Assembly (NCBI GenBank): GCA_949752745.1
Contig: OX457025.1
Location: 48,535,601-48,599,600 of the forward strand
Direction: 5' to 3'
DNA: 64,000 bases
Source: Protula sp. h YS-2021
Taxonomy: Eukaryota > Annelida > Polychaeta > Sabellida > Serpulidae
Positions within the stretch are counted from its first letter, which is position 1; each line of letters opens with the position of its first letter. Positions 52,380 through 63,997 of this stretch are shown here, one piece after another. The translations under genes and the position numbers were made by a program. The notes under the pieces are model-generated. The model worked only from the letters and a program-made list of their open reading frames with translations, did not search any database and was not told where the DNA came from.

Positions 52380-54100
52380 CTCTGAACCCTTTCGCAGTAA
52401 CAGTGCCAAAAATCCGTGTAAAGATAAACGTTTGGCAAACCGTGCTGGTTGATGGTGGCTCCAGTGTTGACGCTGTGAGTGTTGAAACAGCGTTGCGACT
52501 TGGTGTTAAAATTTCAAGGGCGAATACCAAACTATTTCCGTTTGCGTCACAAACTCCACTGGCAGTTGTAGGCAAATTCACAGCAACAGTGGAATCTAAG
52601 CAGAAGACAGTGACAGCAAAATTTCTTGTTGTTAAACATGCACATTTCGTTGCTAAACTGTGAGACGGCTGTAAACCTATCTGTACTTAAGATAGTAAAC
52701 ACTCTCAAAAACGCAAAAGACAGAAGCGCAAGACAGTAACCAAGTGTGTTTACTGGCCTTGGAAAGATGAAGCACTGTAGTTTCAAATTACACATTGACA
52801 GAACTCTGAAACCTGGCAATCAGTCTCATCACCGTATCCCGTTTCAGTCCGTAGAAAAGTGCGTAGAAAAGATGTTGCGTTATGACGTCATCGAGCCACA
52901 GGTCCCATGTTCCGTTATTGGATCAATCCAATCGTGTTAGTACCAAAACCAAATGGATCCACCCGGATGTACATCGAAATGCATGAAGCACCCAAGGCTA
53001 TTGGACAAGAACGCCACATTACGCCTGCACTTGATGACATCAACCGTCAACCGAACTGGGCCAAAGTATTCAGCAAAATTGACATGAACTGTGGGTACAA
53101 CCAGTTGGATCTACACAAAGATTCAAGGAGCATTAGCACTTTTAGCACACATAAAGCTTTGTTTAGGTACAAGTGTTTGTTTTTTTTTTGGGGGGGGGGT
53201 TAGCCAAGCTGCTGAAATGTTCCATGAGAAGGTCAGAAGTACACTGGCTGACATTTCCAATCAGATTAACATCAGTGATGACCTGTTTGTGTATGGTGAA
53301 ACATGCAGGATCATGACAGAGGTCTGCATCGTATTCTGAAACGGCTCCAAGAAAATAGTTTAACTGTTAATATTGACAAGTATCAGTTTTTTTAGTCATG
53401 TACCAGTTTCTATGGCATGATTTTCAGTGAGTCAGTTCTCTTACCAGATCCAAAAAAAGTTGAGGCAATAAAAATGTCAGTCCGCCGGAGAATGTTTCTC
53501 AGTGCCGTAGCTTGATGGGAATGATAAATTATGTCTCAATGTTTATTCCAACTACTCACCTCTGACGGCTCCTATCAGGGAACAGATAAAGAGAAACGTT
53601 GTTTTCAAATGAGGAGAACAGCACGACAAAGCACTGAGAAACATAAAGACAGCCTCACGTCATACAATGTTTTGACCCAAATAAGTGTACAGAAATATTG
53701 ATAGATGCCTGTCCGTTTGGTGTATCCGGAATTTTAATGCAAGAGGGTAGTGTCAATGCGTATGGTAACAAATCTCTGACGGAAACAGAACAGAGATACA
53801 GCCAAATAGAACGGGAGGCATTTGCAATTGCATAATCATGCAACCATTTCCGTTTATTTCTTGGGGGAAAACTTTCCTAGTTTTCACAGATCACAAATCG
53901 CTGTTGAGTTTGTTTAATAACAAAACTTCGAAGCCTTCTTCTAGTATTGAAAATTGGTTATTAAAACAACAGGGTATTGAGTGTGAGGTTCAAAGGTTCA
54001 AAAAGTGCATCGATAATCCGGCCGATTATAAGTCAGGCATCCACAATCAAGTGGTTCTTGTGTAGTTACGGAAAGTGGGGAGCACTATATGAACATAATG
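52380..54100 (+). pseudogene. Gypsy protease, RT and RNase H
   Basis: Protease VLVDGGSSVDAVS at about 52444: the catalytic DTG/DSG triplet reads DGG. RT: PIVLVPKPNGSTRMYI (about 52927), then FSKIDMNCGYNQLDL, and SDDLFVYG (about 53275) in place of the usual YxDD. A G run near 53190-53200 disrupts the frame. RNase H: LIDACPFGVSGILMQEG (about 53700), YSQIEREAFAI, and VFTDHKSLLSLFN. Confidence 0.8.
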
Positions 54101-54199
54101 TGCAATGAAATGTATCACCTCGGGGAGATGGGGTTTAGAAAATTTCTCTTCCACAGATGTGAATCACGATGCACTTAAAATTATGGCAACAGTGCGTGA

Positions 54200-54845
54200 T
54201 GAATTGACGTTTGTAGATGGTAAGTTTGTATTAAGGGATGACCGAATTGTGATTCCAGAGAAATTACAGGAGCGGGTGATAGAACTAGCACATGAGAGGC
54301 ACCAGGGTCAGGTTAAACAAAAATGCTGCTTCGGAGCAAAGTATGATTACCAAAAATTCACAGAATGTATGAGAATGCTGTAAAGAACTGCTTCCTTTGT
54401 CAGGTTTCTACCCCACAAAATGTTTCGGCATTCCACTAGTTGCAAAGAGTGATAGCGGGTCTCCATTCCAAAGCGAATATTTCCGTAGATTTTCAGAGTA
54501 TTTGGGGTTTAAACACAGGAAAATTACCCCATTTTATCCGTGTTCAAACGCCGAGTGTTAATGCTTCGTGGCTATTTTACATACATCAAAACATTGGAAG
54601 CAAGATTTGTATGCTTTTCACAGAAATTATCGTGCTACGCCTCACAGTACAACAGGCTACGCTCCTGCAACAGCGCTTTTTGGTAGAACCATTAATATTA
54701 AACTTCCGTCCGTCAGTGTAAAAGTGCGTGAGGTACAGTCATTTGATCATCGTAGGATGCTTGAAAATGACCTCAAAAACAAACAAAGCATAAAGCATTA
54801 TGCTGTGAAAAGGCGTTGTATCCAGGAGAGTGATATAAACATAAA
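54200..54845 (+). pseudogene. Gypsy integrase, N-terminal and core part
   Basis: IPEKLQERVIELAHERHQG (His pair of the zinc domain) near 54250-54310, CFLCQ after a frameshift, then in shifted frames the SDNG-type second Asp region (about 54450) and YRATPHSTTGYAPATALFGR near 54620-54690. It breaks at about 54840 where LINE sequence begins. Confidence 0.75.
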
Positions 54846-54869
54846 CATGAATTGCACAACACAGTGATA

Positions 54870-55510
54870 AATTCTCACTGGACGAACCCCTACAGTCCGC
54901 CTATAAGGCTGGTCACTGCACCAAATTGGCACTGATTAAAGTTCAAAACGACATCCTCATGGTCATGGATAAGCAGCAGATAGTAATGTTAGCACTTTTA
55001 GATCTGTTGGCCTCCTTTGACACTTGCAACCATAGCATCTTTCTGGGAGACCTTGAAAACAACTTCCATGTTTCTTTCACCGTCCTAAACTGGTTTCGGT
55101 TACATCTTAGTTACAGGTCACAAAAGGTAAAAATTGGCAATGCATATTCACAAGCAACTGAGCTGCTGACGAATTTTCCACACGGGTTAGGTATGGACCC
55201 CAGGGTGTATAACCAATATACACGGGATCCCGGTTTAGAGCTTAGAGCACTACAAGTTCTGTTTCAAATTTCGCAGACTATTCCCAACTCTACCAAGTGG
55301 TAAATCAACAACCGGGCTTTGGATATCCAAACACAAGTTAAAGCTAAACAAGTCCAAAACAGAGTTTATCATTTTTGGTACAAGGCAACAACTGTGTAAA
55401 GTGCAAACAAATTCAGTTTTAGTAGACAATGAACCCATTGTCGCAACCTTGTGCGTACGGAATCTCGGTGCTTTTTTGATAGTGAGTTAAGAATAGCATC
55501 GCACGTGAAT
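54870..55510 (+). pseudogene. Plus-strand LINE (CR1/L2-like) RT fragment inside the Gypsy integrase
   Basis: YKAGHCTKLALIKVQNDIL (about 54903-54960), LLALLDLLASFDTC with the catalytic Asp, GIGNAYSQATELL-like strand and TEFIIFGTRQQ in another frame. It then stops at 55.5 kb, where a second LINE in the opposite direction begins. Probably the 5' part of the element whose 3' end lies at 57.77-57.95 kb. Confidence 0.7.
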
Positions 55511-55639
55511 AGTATAAATAGTAAATAGTAAATAGATTTTACGTGTCTAGTTCTAAACGATATTCAAAGACACGATATAACAATATAAAAACAACTGATC
55601 ACATAGTAGAACAGCTAAAAGACACTGACTAGGTTGTTA

Positions 55640-57745
55640 TCACAGATACGTAATACTGAATAAAAAAGTTTTTAGTTTCTACTTAAAAGACAGGTAGTTC
55701 GTTTCTGAACGTAGGAAAGTTGGTAGGTTGTTCCACAGTCGCGGTGCCGAAACAGAGAAAACCCTATCACCATAAGTTTTTATCCGGGATTTTGGCATAT
55801 GTAACAAATTCTTATGTGTTGAACGCAGAGTCCTAGAAGGTTGGTTAGGTGAGAGTAGTTCACATAGACTTTCTGGAGCTGTACCCTGGATAACCCGAAA
55901 TGTCAATAATAGAATTTTAAACTCAGTTCTGCGATCAACTGGTAACCAATGTAGTGATTTTAAATGGGGGTGACGTGGTCGAATTTTCTGTTGGATGTCA
56001 CTAAGCGAGTGGCAATATTTTGCATACGTTGTAGCTGACTGATGCGGTATTTAGGAAGACCATATAGTATTACATTGCCGTAGTCCAACCTGGAGGATCT
56101 CAGCGCATGTACTAGCTTCTCACAGGAGTCCTGTGAGATGTATGGCCGTATAGAGCGAATGTTTCTGAGATGATATAGGCACGTCTTACAGCGCTGCGAT
56201 ATTTCTTTTTCTAGTGTGAAATGTGAATCAAATATTGTTCCAATGTTTTTTGCACTATCGGTTGGGCTAATATGGGTTTCACGAATCACAATGCTATCCA
56301 AACTAAAACTAGTAACGTGTGATGATGGGGTTATAACAAGCACTTCGGTTTTCGAGTCGCTTAACTTTAAATTGTTGACTGACATGCAAAGTCTAATTTC
56401 TTCGATACATGCTTCCAGCTTCCTCACTGAATAATTGAAATCAGTGCGATCATTTAGTCAAAATTGTACATAATTTTGAGTGTCATCCGCATAAATATGA
56501 AAGTTAACTGCATGGCGTCGTGTGATATCTGCGACCGGCAAGGTGTAAATTTTGTAATCCTCGGGACCCATTAGAGAACCTTGGGGCGCACCGAAAGAAA
56601 GACAGATGTGGTCGGATAGTGCGCCATCTGTAATAACCGCTTGCGACCTTCCAGTGTGATATTCGGACAGCCATTTAAGAGCGGTGTCTTTGATACCTAG
56701 ACGCTCATGAAGCCTTTGCATCAGGACTGCATGACAATTGTATCAAGTGCCGCGCTCAGGTCCAACATAACTAAAACAACACCACGCTTATAGTCAAGCG
56801 CACAAGATATCGTCAAATATACGCACCAGAGCTGTCTCCGTTCCATGACCAGCGCGATAAGCAGATTGACATTTTTCGTGTAATTGGTTTTGTGACATGT
56901 GTTTATTCAAACGTTTAATGACTGCTTCTTCAATTATTTTGGAAATCCACGGAATAATGGATACTGGTCGGTAATTGAGTTCTTTCGGATTGAGAGTTGC
57001 TTTCTTAATAAGCAGTTGGACCAGTGCTTGTTTTAATGTAGCTGGAAAATGTCAATCCTTCAGTGATAAGTTCACGATATCAGTTATAGTAGGTAGCAGG
57101 TGAGGTAAGCACCGCTTCAGAAGACTTGTTGGTATGGGGTCCAGAGTACAGGTAGCATTACTTGTCTTGGCAATAATTTTTAAAAGTTCATCTTCGGTGT
57201 AGGTCATAAAAAACGGTAGTTTCGTATCACAAGTTGGTTCTGAATTTGGAATATATGAGCTACAATTTTTGTCCAGTTTTTCTCAAAGTTTTGTGATTTT
57301 ATCCGCAAAGAAGTTGTTAAACCTCTCTGGCAAATCTTCTTTGGATGAATGTTTGGGTAGAACGTTAAAAAGCTTTTTTGGTCAAATCCACAATCATTGA
57401 TTTGTTGTGAATAGTATGATTGTTTTTCCTTCTGAATAGTGTCTACAAATTTAGGTCTAGCTTGCCGATAACGACTGACATTTTTTGGAGTTTCTCTTGG
57501 TTTTTCTTTTTTCTCTCTTGGCTATTGCAATATTGTTCGAAAACCATCGAACTTTAGGTCGGATGGTTAGTACTGATTTTTTCTGGTGCATGTTTATCTA
57601 AAATGTTACACAGAGAGGCATTGTATCTTTCTGAAAGGGTGGTCGCTGTGTCGCCAGGTCGTAACAAAATATTTGCATTTTCGACATCATGCAAGATACT
57701 ACCAATTACGGCAATTAAGAGTGATAAGACCATGTTTGACAAGAC
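55640..57745 (-). pseudogene. Minus-strand LINE (CR1/L2-like), nested insertion
   Basis: Read on the minus strand: end of endonuclease/linker (SERYNASLCNILDKHAPEK, about 57.64-57.58 kb), RT with FGAPQGSLMGP and IYADDTQNYVQF (56.60-56.46 kb), NNLKLSDSKTEVLVI (56.37 kb), LRSSRLDYGNVILYGLP and the C-terminal block FSVSAPRLWNNLPTFLR (55.77-55.72 kb). The YADD active site is intact but stops and frameshifts interrupt the ORF between 56.7 and 57.5 kb. Confidence 0.82.
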
Positions 57746-57769
57746 AGAGATTTAAAAACACACTTGTTT

Positions 57770-57950
57770 ATTGAATATTATTGCTTATCAGTATTATTGT
57801 TCTTAATAGCATTTAGTAACAGTAGTCGTTTTAATAGTATTTAGCTTAATGGTACTCAGTGTTCAATTTTAGTCTAGTCATTTTTCATAACTGTAAAGCG
57901 CATTGGCCATTTTAATGTACATGCGCTGTATAAATCCCATGTAATGTAAT
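57770..57950 (+). mobile_element. 3' end of the plus-strand LINE with ATGTA tail
   Basis: CTGTAAAGCGCATTGGCC and CATGCGCTGTATAAATCCC followed by ATGTAATGTAATG, the usual 3' UTR end and short tandem tail of CR1/L2-like LINEs. The Gypsy frame resumes immediately after it. Confidence 0.7.
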
Positions 57951-58262
57951 GGTGATACTGTCCTTGTAAAGCAACCAAAAGTAAACAAGTTACCTACTCC
58001 TTTTCATCCGGTTCCAATGACTGTGGTTCACAAAAATCATAGCATGATCACCGCAAAATCTCCCACTAGATCCGTCACGAGAAATTTTTCTCATTTCAAA
58101 AAGGTGCAATCACCAAGAAGATTTCAAGCTTTCAACCCGGTAATTGATCATGAGGGAAGTGACGAGGATGTTGAATCACCATCTCAGGAAATCGTTGAAA
58201 GGGAGATTGTTGAGAAACCAGTTCGGTAATCTACTGGTGTGAGTAAACCGCCAGAGAGGTTA
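57951..58262 (+). pseudogene. Gypsy integrase C-terminal end, downstream of the LINE insertion
   Basis: Begins GDTVLVKQ, the strand expected right after the point where the integrase broke off at 54.84 kb, then TPFHPVPMTVVHKNHSMI, and ends at TAA 58227-58229 after EIVEKPVR. It confirms that the LINEs interrupt a single Gypsy gene. Confidence 0.8.
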
Positions 58263-58590
58263 ATAAAAACAATGTAAATAATATGCATGTTTTAGGCAGT
58301 TACAATTAGTCACGAACTAAAACAAATAAGTCACTATTTTTGTCAAGTATCTCTTTTCTTGTTTTGGTTGTCAAAGAGTGTGGCAATTTATTTAGTCACG
58401 TGTTTGTGAATGCACATCACGTCTAAAAAGCAGATAAAATTACATCTGGATATTTTCAGTTGCAATGTTTACATTTCAAGGTCAAACATCAGCGCAAACT
58501 GTAGTTGCAATATTTTTAGCGTAGCTTACTAATAGCTGTGTGGGTAACTTTGCTCTGTTACATGTGTACTATGTAAAACAGTTTCTAAGA
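58263..58590. other. Gypsy 3' flank; no gene seen
   Basis: AT-rich DNA with no recognisable features; may contain a Gypsy LTR. Confidence 0.4.
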
Positions 58591-58600
58591 ACTAGACCGA

Positions 58601-58621
58601 TTTCGCAACCGAGTTGCGAAA
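58601..58621. other. Perfect 9-bp hairpin at start of repeat unit 1
   Basis: TTTCGCAAC, loop CGA, GTTGCGAAA. The same hairpin opens unit 2 at 60867-60887, where it also follows the A-rich end of unit 1. Confidence 0.85.
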
Positions 58622-59955
58622 CAAACACTTGGGATGCTAAAAAAATACTTATTGACTGAGCTAAAAATTTCTTATCTTATTTCAGTTTTTAAATTCGCAT
58701 TTTGATTCTTGATTCTGTTCCGGCTTAGGTTTGCATGGAGAATGAAAATTTTCAGACACAATTAACATTCCTGTTATAATTTAAAATTAGATGCTAAAAT
58801 TAGATATTAAATAAAACCTAGCCATTTGGAAACCACTAAAGAACACAGCAATACTTTATAGAAGATCAACGATGTTAGAAGCACATGCTAACCGTTTTCG
58901 AGATAATAGTCTACTTTCGGTTTTTTTACCTTGACCGTGCTCCAAAAGGCCAAGGTCACCGAGGTACCTCTTATGTAACGCTTTTTAGGCCCAAATGATC
59001 GAAAATGAGCTGAAATTCACTGTATCTCTAACTGTTTTAGAGATAATAGTCTACTTACGGTTTTTGACCTTGACCGTGACCCAGAAGCTCAAGGTCACCG
59101 AGGTATCTCTTATGTAACGTTGTTTAGGCCCAAAGGGTCGAAAATGAGCTCAAAATCGCTCTATCTGTAACCAGTTTCGAGATAATGGTCAACTTCCGGT
59201 TTTTTACCTTGACCGTGACCCAGAAGGTCAGGGTCACTGAGGTACCTCGTATGTAACGTTGTTTAGGCCTAAAGGATCGAAAATGAGCTCAAAATCGCTC
59301 TATCTGTAACCAATTTCGAGATAATAGTCAACTTCTGGTTTTTTACCTTGACCGTGACCCAGAAGGTCAAGGTCACCGAGATACTTCTTATGTAACGTTG
59401 TTTAAGCCTAAAGGGTCGAAAATGAGCTCAAAATCGCTCTATCTCTAACCGTTTTCGAGATAAGTCGGCCTGTCGTTAACGGCGCGTGAAGTCACGTGAC
59501 CTTTGACCTTGACCCTCAAGGTCAAGATTAGTGATCAAAGTTTTCCTCCTACAGAGTACGTTTTATGTATTCAAGCTGGGATTTGAGCACCTTTATGGCT
59601 ACTTTTCGTGATTAATAGGCGCTTCAAAAATATTTTGATCTCACTTTGACCTTGACCTCTGAGGTTTCAGGTCAAAAAAAATTGCGGATTTGACGACAAC
59701 TCATGCACTCTATGTCTCTGCCACATGCCATCTTTCTAAGACAACCACTTTGAGGTAAAAAATACTTTGACCTCAATTTGATCTTGACCTTCAAAGTCAA
59801 AATTTGTTATGTATTTGACGACATCTCATCACCCTCTATAACTGTGCCAAATTTCATCGTCCTACGTTAATAGCATAGGTGGAGTTTTCTGGGAACCCCC
59901 GTGACGGAAAAAAGGAAAAAAGGGCTGAAATTTCGAGAAAAACTACAAATTTATA

Positions 59956-59984
59956 CCCATTTGCAAACGAAGTTTGCAAGTGGG
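59956..59984. other. 13-bp hairpin inside repeat unit 1
   Basis: CCCATTTGCAAAC, loop GAA, GTTTGCAAGTGGG, with a single G-T pair. In unit 2 (about 62083-62111) the right arm is kept but the left arm has several changes that destroy pairing. Confidence 0.85.
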
Positions 59985-62900
59985 AATTATGCACCTATCA
60001 AGGTTTTCGAAATAATCTATCGTCATAAAATAGTAAGAGTGATCAACAAATGAACACTACACAGTTATCACTAAAACAGTTCCGTAGCATTCAATATATT
60101 CACGAATTATAACGCAGTTATTTGTTTAAAAAAGTTAAATAAAAAAACAACATTTGCTCTCCGTGCTTAACTTTTGACTGACTGCACCATTGAAAATGCA
60201 GCACTGAAAAAAAGCCCAGCTTATCACAGCCACGTACTTACAAAACAACAGTACTGCATGGTCACCTAGCCACAGAGTAGCTTTTCATTATGGGAGAGGC
60301 CACAAGCCACATACAGCCGTATTGATATGCATTATACATAATCGCGTGCCCGCAATAGGCACCTTGTATTGTGTGATGTGCGTTTTAATACACTTGTGTG
60401 AAAATCGGGGGGGGGGGCGTTTTACAGGTCATTGGAGAGTTTAAAGTAACTTTTATCCGTCAATTGGTATTCAGTTAAGCGTTCTGTATACTAATAACAA
60501 AATTTCCGCTTTAAAACCGACCAGGAAAAAAAATCGAAAAATGACGTCATTATGACGTCATACGCTAAAATTAAGGCTTTCACGAGGTTCTTTGTCAAAA
60601 AGTAGTCTCATAACGTATTTGACGCCAAATCTCTAGCTCTAGCCGTTTTGAAGACATTAAGCTCTAAAATATTCATGACGTCATAAGATGCGGAAGATGA
60701 CGTCATACGTAAAAAATTTTTCGCGTGGATCGAGTTTACCACACATCCTATCTGTGTGCCAAGTTTCACTTTCCTAGCTCAAACGGTCTCGGAGGAGAAG
60801 CGCGGAAACCAAGTGACGAAGAATAACAGAAAACGAAATATGAAAAAAAATAAAAAACTAGACCGATTTCGCAACCGAGTTGCGAAAAAAACACTTAGGA
60901 TGCTAGAAAAATACTTATTGACTGAGCTAAAAATTTCTTATCTTATTTCAGTTTTTAAATTCGCATTTTGATTCTTGATTCTGTTCCGGCTTAGGTCTGC
61001 ATGGAGAATGAAAATTTTCAGACACAATTAACATTCCTGTTATAATTTAAAATTAGATGCTAAAATTAGATATTAAATAAAACCTAGCCATTTGGAAACC
61101 ATTAAAGGACACAGCAATACTTTATAGAAAATCAACGATGTTAGAAGCACATGCTAACCGTTTGCGAGATAATAGTCTACTTTCGGATTTTTACCTTGAC
61201 CGTGCTCCAAAAGGCCAAGGTCACGGAGGTACCTCTTATGTAACATTTTTTAGGCCCAAATGATCGAAAATGAGCTGAAATTCACTGTATCTCTAACTGT
61301 TTTAGAGATAATAGTCTACTTACAGTTTTTGACCTTGACCGTGACCCAGAAGCTCAAGGTCACCGAGGTACCTCTTATGTAACGTTGTTAAGGCCTAAAG
61401 GGTCGAAAATGAGCTCAAAATCGCTCTATCTGTAACCAATTTCGAGATAATAGTCAACTTCCGGTTTTTTACCTTGACCGTGACCAAGAAGGTCAAAGTC
61501 ACCGAGGTACCTCTTATGTAACGTTGTTTAAGCCTAAAGGGTCGAAAATGAGCTCAAAATCGCTCTATCTCTAACCGTTTTCGAGATAAAGTCGGCCTGT
61601 CGTTAACGGCGCGTGAAGTCACGTGACCTTTGACCTTGGCCCTCAAGGTCAAGATTAGTGATCAAAGTTTTCCTCCTACAGAGTACGTTTTATGTATTCA
61701 AGCTGGGATTTGAGCACCTTTATGGCTACTTGTCGTGATTAATAGGCGCTTCAAAATTATTTTGATCTCACTTTGACCTTGACCTCTGAGGTTTCAGGTC
61801 AAAAAAATTTGCGGATTTGACGACAACTCATTACACTCTATGTCTCTGCCACGTGCCATCTTTCTACGACAACCACTTTGAGGTAAAAAATACTTTGACC
61901 TCAATTTGATCTTGACCTTCAAGGTCAAAATTTTTTTGTGTATTTGACGACATCTCATCACCCTCTATCACTGTACCAAATTTCATCGTCCTACGTTAAT
62001 AGCATAGGAGGAGTTTTCTGGGAACCCCCGTGACGGAAAAAAGAAAAAAAGGGCTGAAATTTCGAGAAAAACTACAAATTTATACCGAATTTATAACGAA
62101 GTTTGCAAGTGGGAATTATGCACCTATCGAGGTTTTCGAAATAATCTATCGTCACAAATAGTAAGAGTGATCAACAAATGAACACTACACAGTTATCACT
62201 AAAACAGTTCCGTAGTATTCAATATATTCACGAAATATAACGCAGTTATTTGTAAAAAAAAATTAATAAAAAAACAACATTTGCTCTCCGTGCTCAACTT
62301 TTGACTGACTGCACCATTGAAAAAAAAGCCCAGCTTATCACAGCCACGTACTTACAAAACAACAGTACTGCATGGTCACCTAGCCACAGAGTAGCTTTTC
62401 ATTATGGGAGAGGCCACAAGCCACATACAGCCGTATTGATATGCATTATACATAATCGCGTGCCCGCAAAAGGCACCTTGTACTGTGTTGTGTGGGTGTT
62501 AATACACTTGTGTGCATTTCGGCGGGGGGGGGGGGGCGTTTTACAGGTCATTGGAGAGTTTAAAGTAACTTTTATCCGTCAATTGGTATTCAGTTAAGCG
62601 TTCTGTATACTAATAACAAAAATTTCCGCTTTAAAACCGACCAGGAAAAAAAATCGAAAAATGACGTCAATATGACGTCATACGCTAAAATTAAGGCTTT
62701 CACGCGGTTCTTTGTCAAAAAGTAGTCTCATAACGTATTTGACGCCAAATCTCTAGCTCCAACCGTTTTGAACATATTAAGCACTAAAATATTTATGACG
62801 TCATAAGATGCGGAAGATTACGTCATACGTAAAAATTTTTTCGCGTGGATCGAGTTTACCACACATCCTATCTGTGTGCCAAGTTTCACTTTCCTAGCTC

Positions 62901-63026
62901 AAACGGTCTTGGAGGAGAAGCGCGGAAACCAAGTGACGAAGAACAACAAAAAAACGAAATATGAAAAAAAAATTTTAAAAGGGAAGAAAAGAGAAATGTA
63001 CGGAATTTGAGGTAATTTAATATCTC

Positions 63027-63045
63027 CTTGGGACGTTGTCCCAAG
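63027..63045. other. Perfect 8-bp hairpin downstream of repeat unit 2
   Basis: CTTGGGAC, loop GTT, GTCCCAAG, followed by TGTAAATAAG. It lies after the A-rich end of unit 2 in the position of the hairpins at 20396 and 60867, but its arms are unrelated to them. Confidence 0.85.
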
Positions 63046-63690
63046 TGTAAATAAGTGTTCTGTTTCAAAAGATATTTCGCAGTGTCTGTTTATAATCTGT
63101 CTAAACTCGGAAGCGCATCTGTAAAAAAGTACTGTCATTCGACATTTTAGTTTTTAAAAATAGAGTATTTTTAACTGAGAAAGGGAGGGATGTGATGTCT
63201 TATTGTGAATTTAAGCTTCTTTTTTGTCTTTTTTATTTTTTGTTCCTGATTTGTCATGATAATTTCAACAACTTGTGTATTATTCACATCTAGGCACGCA
63301 GGCCTTTTCCCAGGATTTTATCACTCTACATAAATAAGATAGGACGTTACAGAACAACTTGTTTACAGAGACATACAATTAAACACAACAAGAAACAGGA
63401 CATAAACAGTAAAGCACAATCGAACGAAAGATGAAAGGAGTAAGTGAGTTGCATTGGTATTATCCTAAGGAAGAGGACCTGCTCTGAAACTTTTAAATGT
63501 TAAATGGATGATGCCATCCTTTCCACTTTAGTTCAAAATTCGAACTCGAAAGGGCCTTTTTGTCTACTTCTATGTACGCCTGGATTTCTTTCAATACAGT
63601 TGAATGTTGAAATTGGTAGTCATAGAACCGAGCTTTCCAAATAAGATACTTTATTAGGAGGAGGATATGATTTTTTGCTTTTTCGAGGGA
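63046..63690. other. No gene seen
   Basis: T-rich and mixed DNA to the right of the composite repeat. No ORF of interest; nearby LINE sequence begins at the right end. Confidence 0.4.
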
Positions 63691-63699
63691 GCCTATCAG

Positions 63700-63997
63700 A
63701 AACTCTTAAGCGTTGAAGTAATTAATTCCGCAGTGTTTGGGCAGTTAAGAAAGGTGTAAAACAAGTCGTCCTCAGTTAAACAATATTTGCACTTGTTGGT
63801 CTGTCTTATGCCCCATTTTTTAGGTTTGCGTTATGCGCTACAATGTTTTGGATTATTTTATAGTGAAACGCTACAAGTTTACTGCTTCTGCAGGACGCTT
63901 TCATAAGAGCAGTACTTTTATGTACGGCATTTGTGTCGAAACCGGCATTTGTCCAGAAGCTGTGACTGGTAGGGTCTCTTTCCACCCTTTTTATCAA
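63700..63997 (-). pseudogene. LINE reverse transcriptase C-terminal zf-RVT-like relic, runs off window
   Basis: Minus strand: SFWTNAGFDTN, LVAFHYKIIQNIVAHNANL (about 63900-63820), then in another frame the Cys-containing QTNKCKYC / CPN segment near 63.80-63.74 kb. The pattern (F-x-x-KI-x-x-x-I-x-x-N-x-x-L followed by C-x-x-C and C) is that of the zinc-binding tail of L1/Tx1-group LINE proteins. Only the end is in the window. Confidence 0.55.

Larger units (their letters stand above)
51560..58270 (+). mobile_element. Second Ty3/Gypsy element, split by nested LINE insertions
   Basis: Gag, protease, RT, RNase H and integrase follow in Gypsy order from 51639 to about 54840, and the last part of integrase resumes at about 57951. 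The 3.1 kb between is LINE sequence. No LTR pair was recognised. It is unrelated in detail to the Gypsy copy at 40 kb (different gag and protease). Confidence 0.85.
58591..62970. repeat. Tandem dimer of a 2.27-kb composite repeat
   Basis: Unit 1 is 58591-60856 and unit 2 is 60857 to about 62970, both starting ACTAGACCGATTTCGCAACC. Order in each: 9-bp hairpin, 139-bp sub-repeats, TGACCTTGA-rich segment, a second hairpin, unique segment, TGACGTCA segment related to the 145-bp satellite, CCTAGCTCAAACGGTCT block, A-rich end. Unit 1 has four 139-bp sub-repeats (markers 58999, 59138, 59277, 59416), unit 2 three (61263, 61403, 61542). No convincing gene. Confidence 0.9.
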
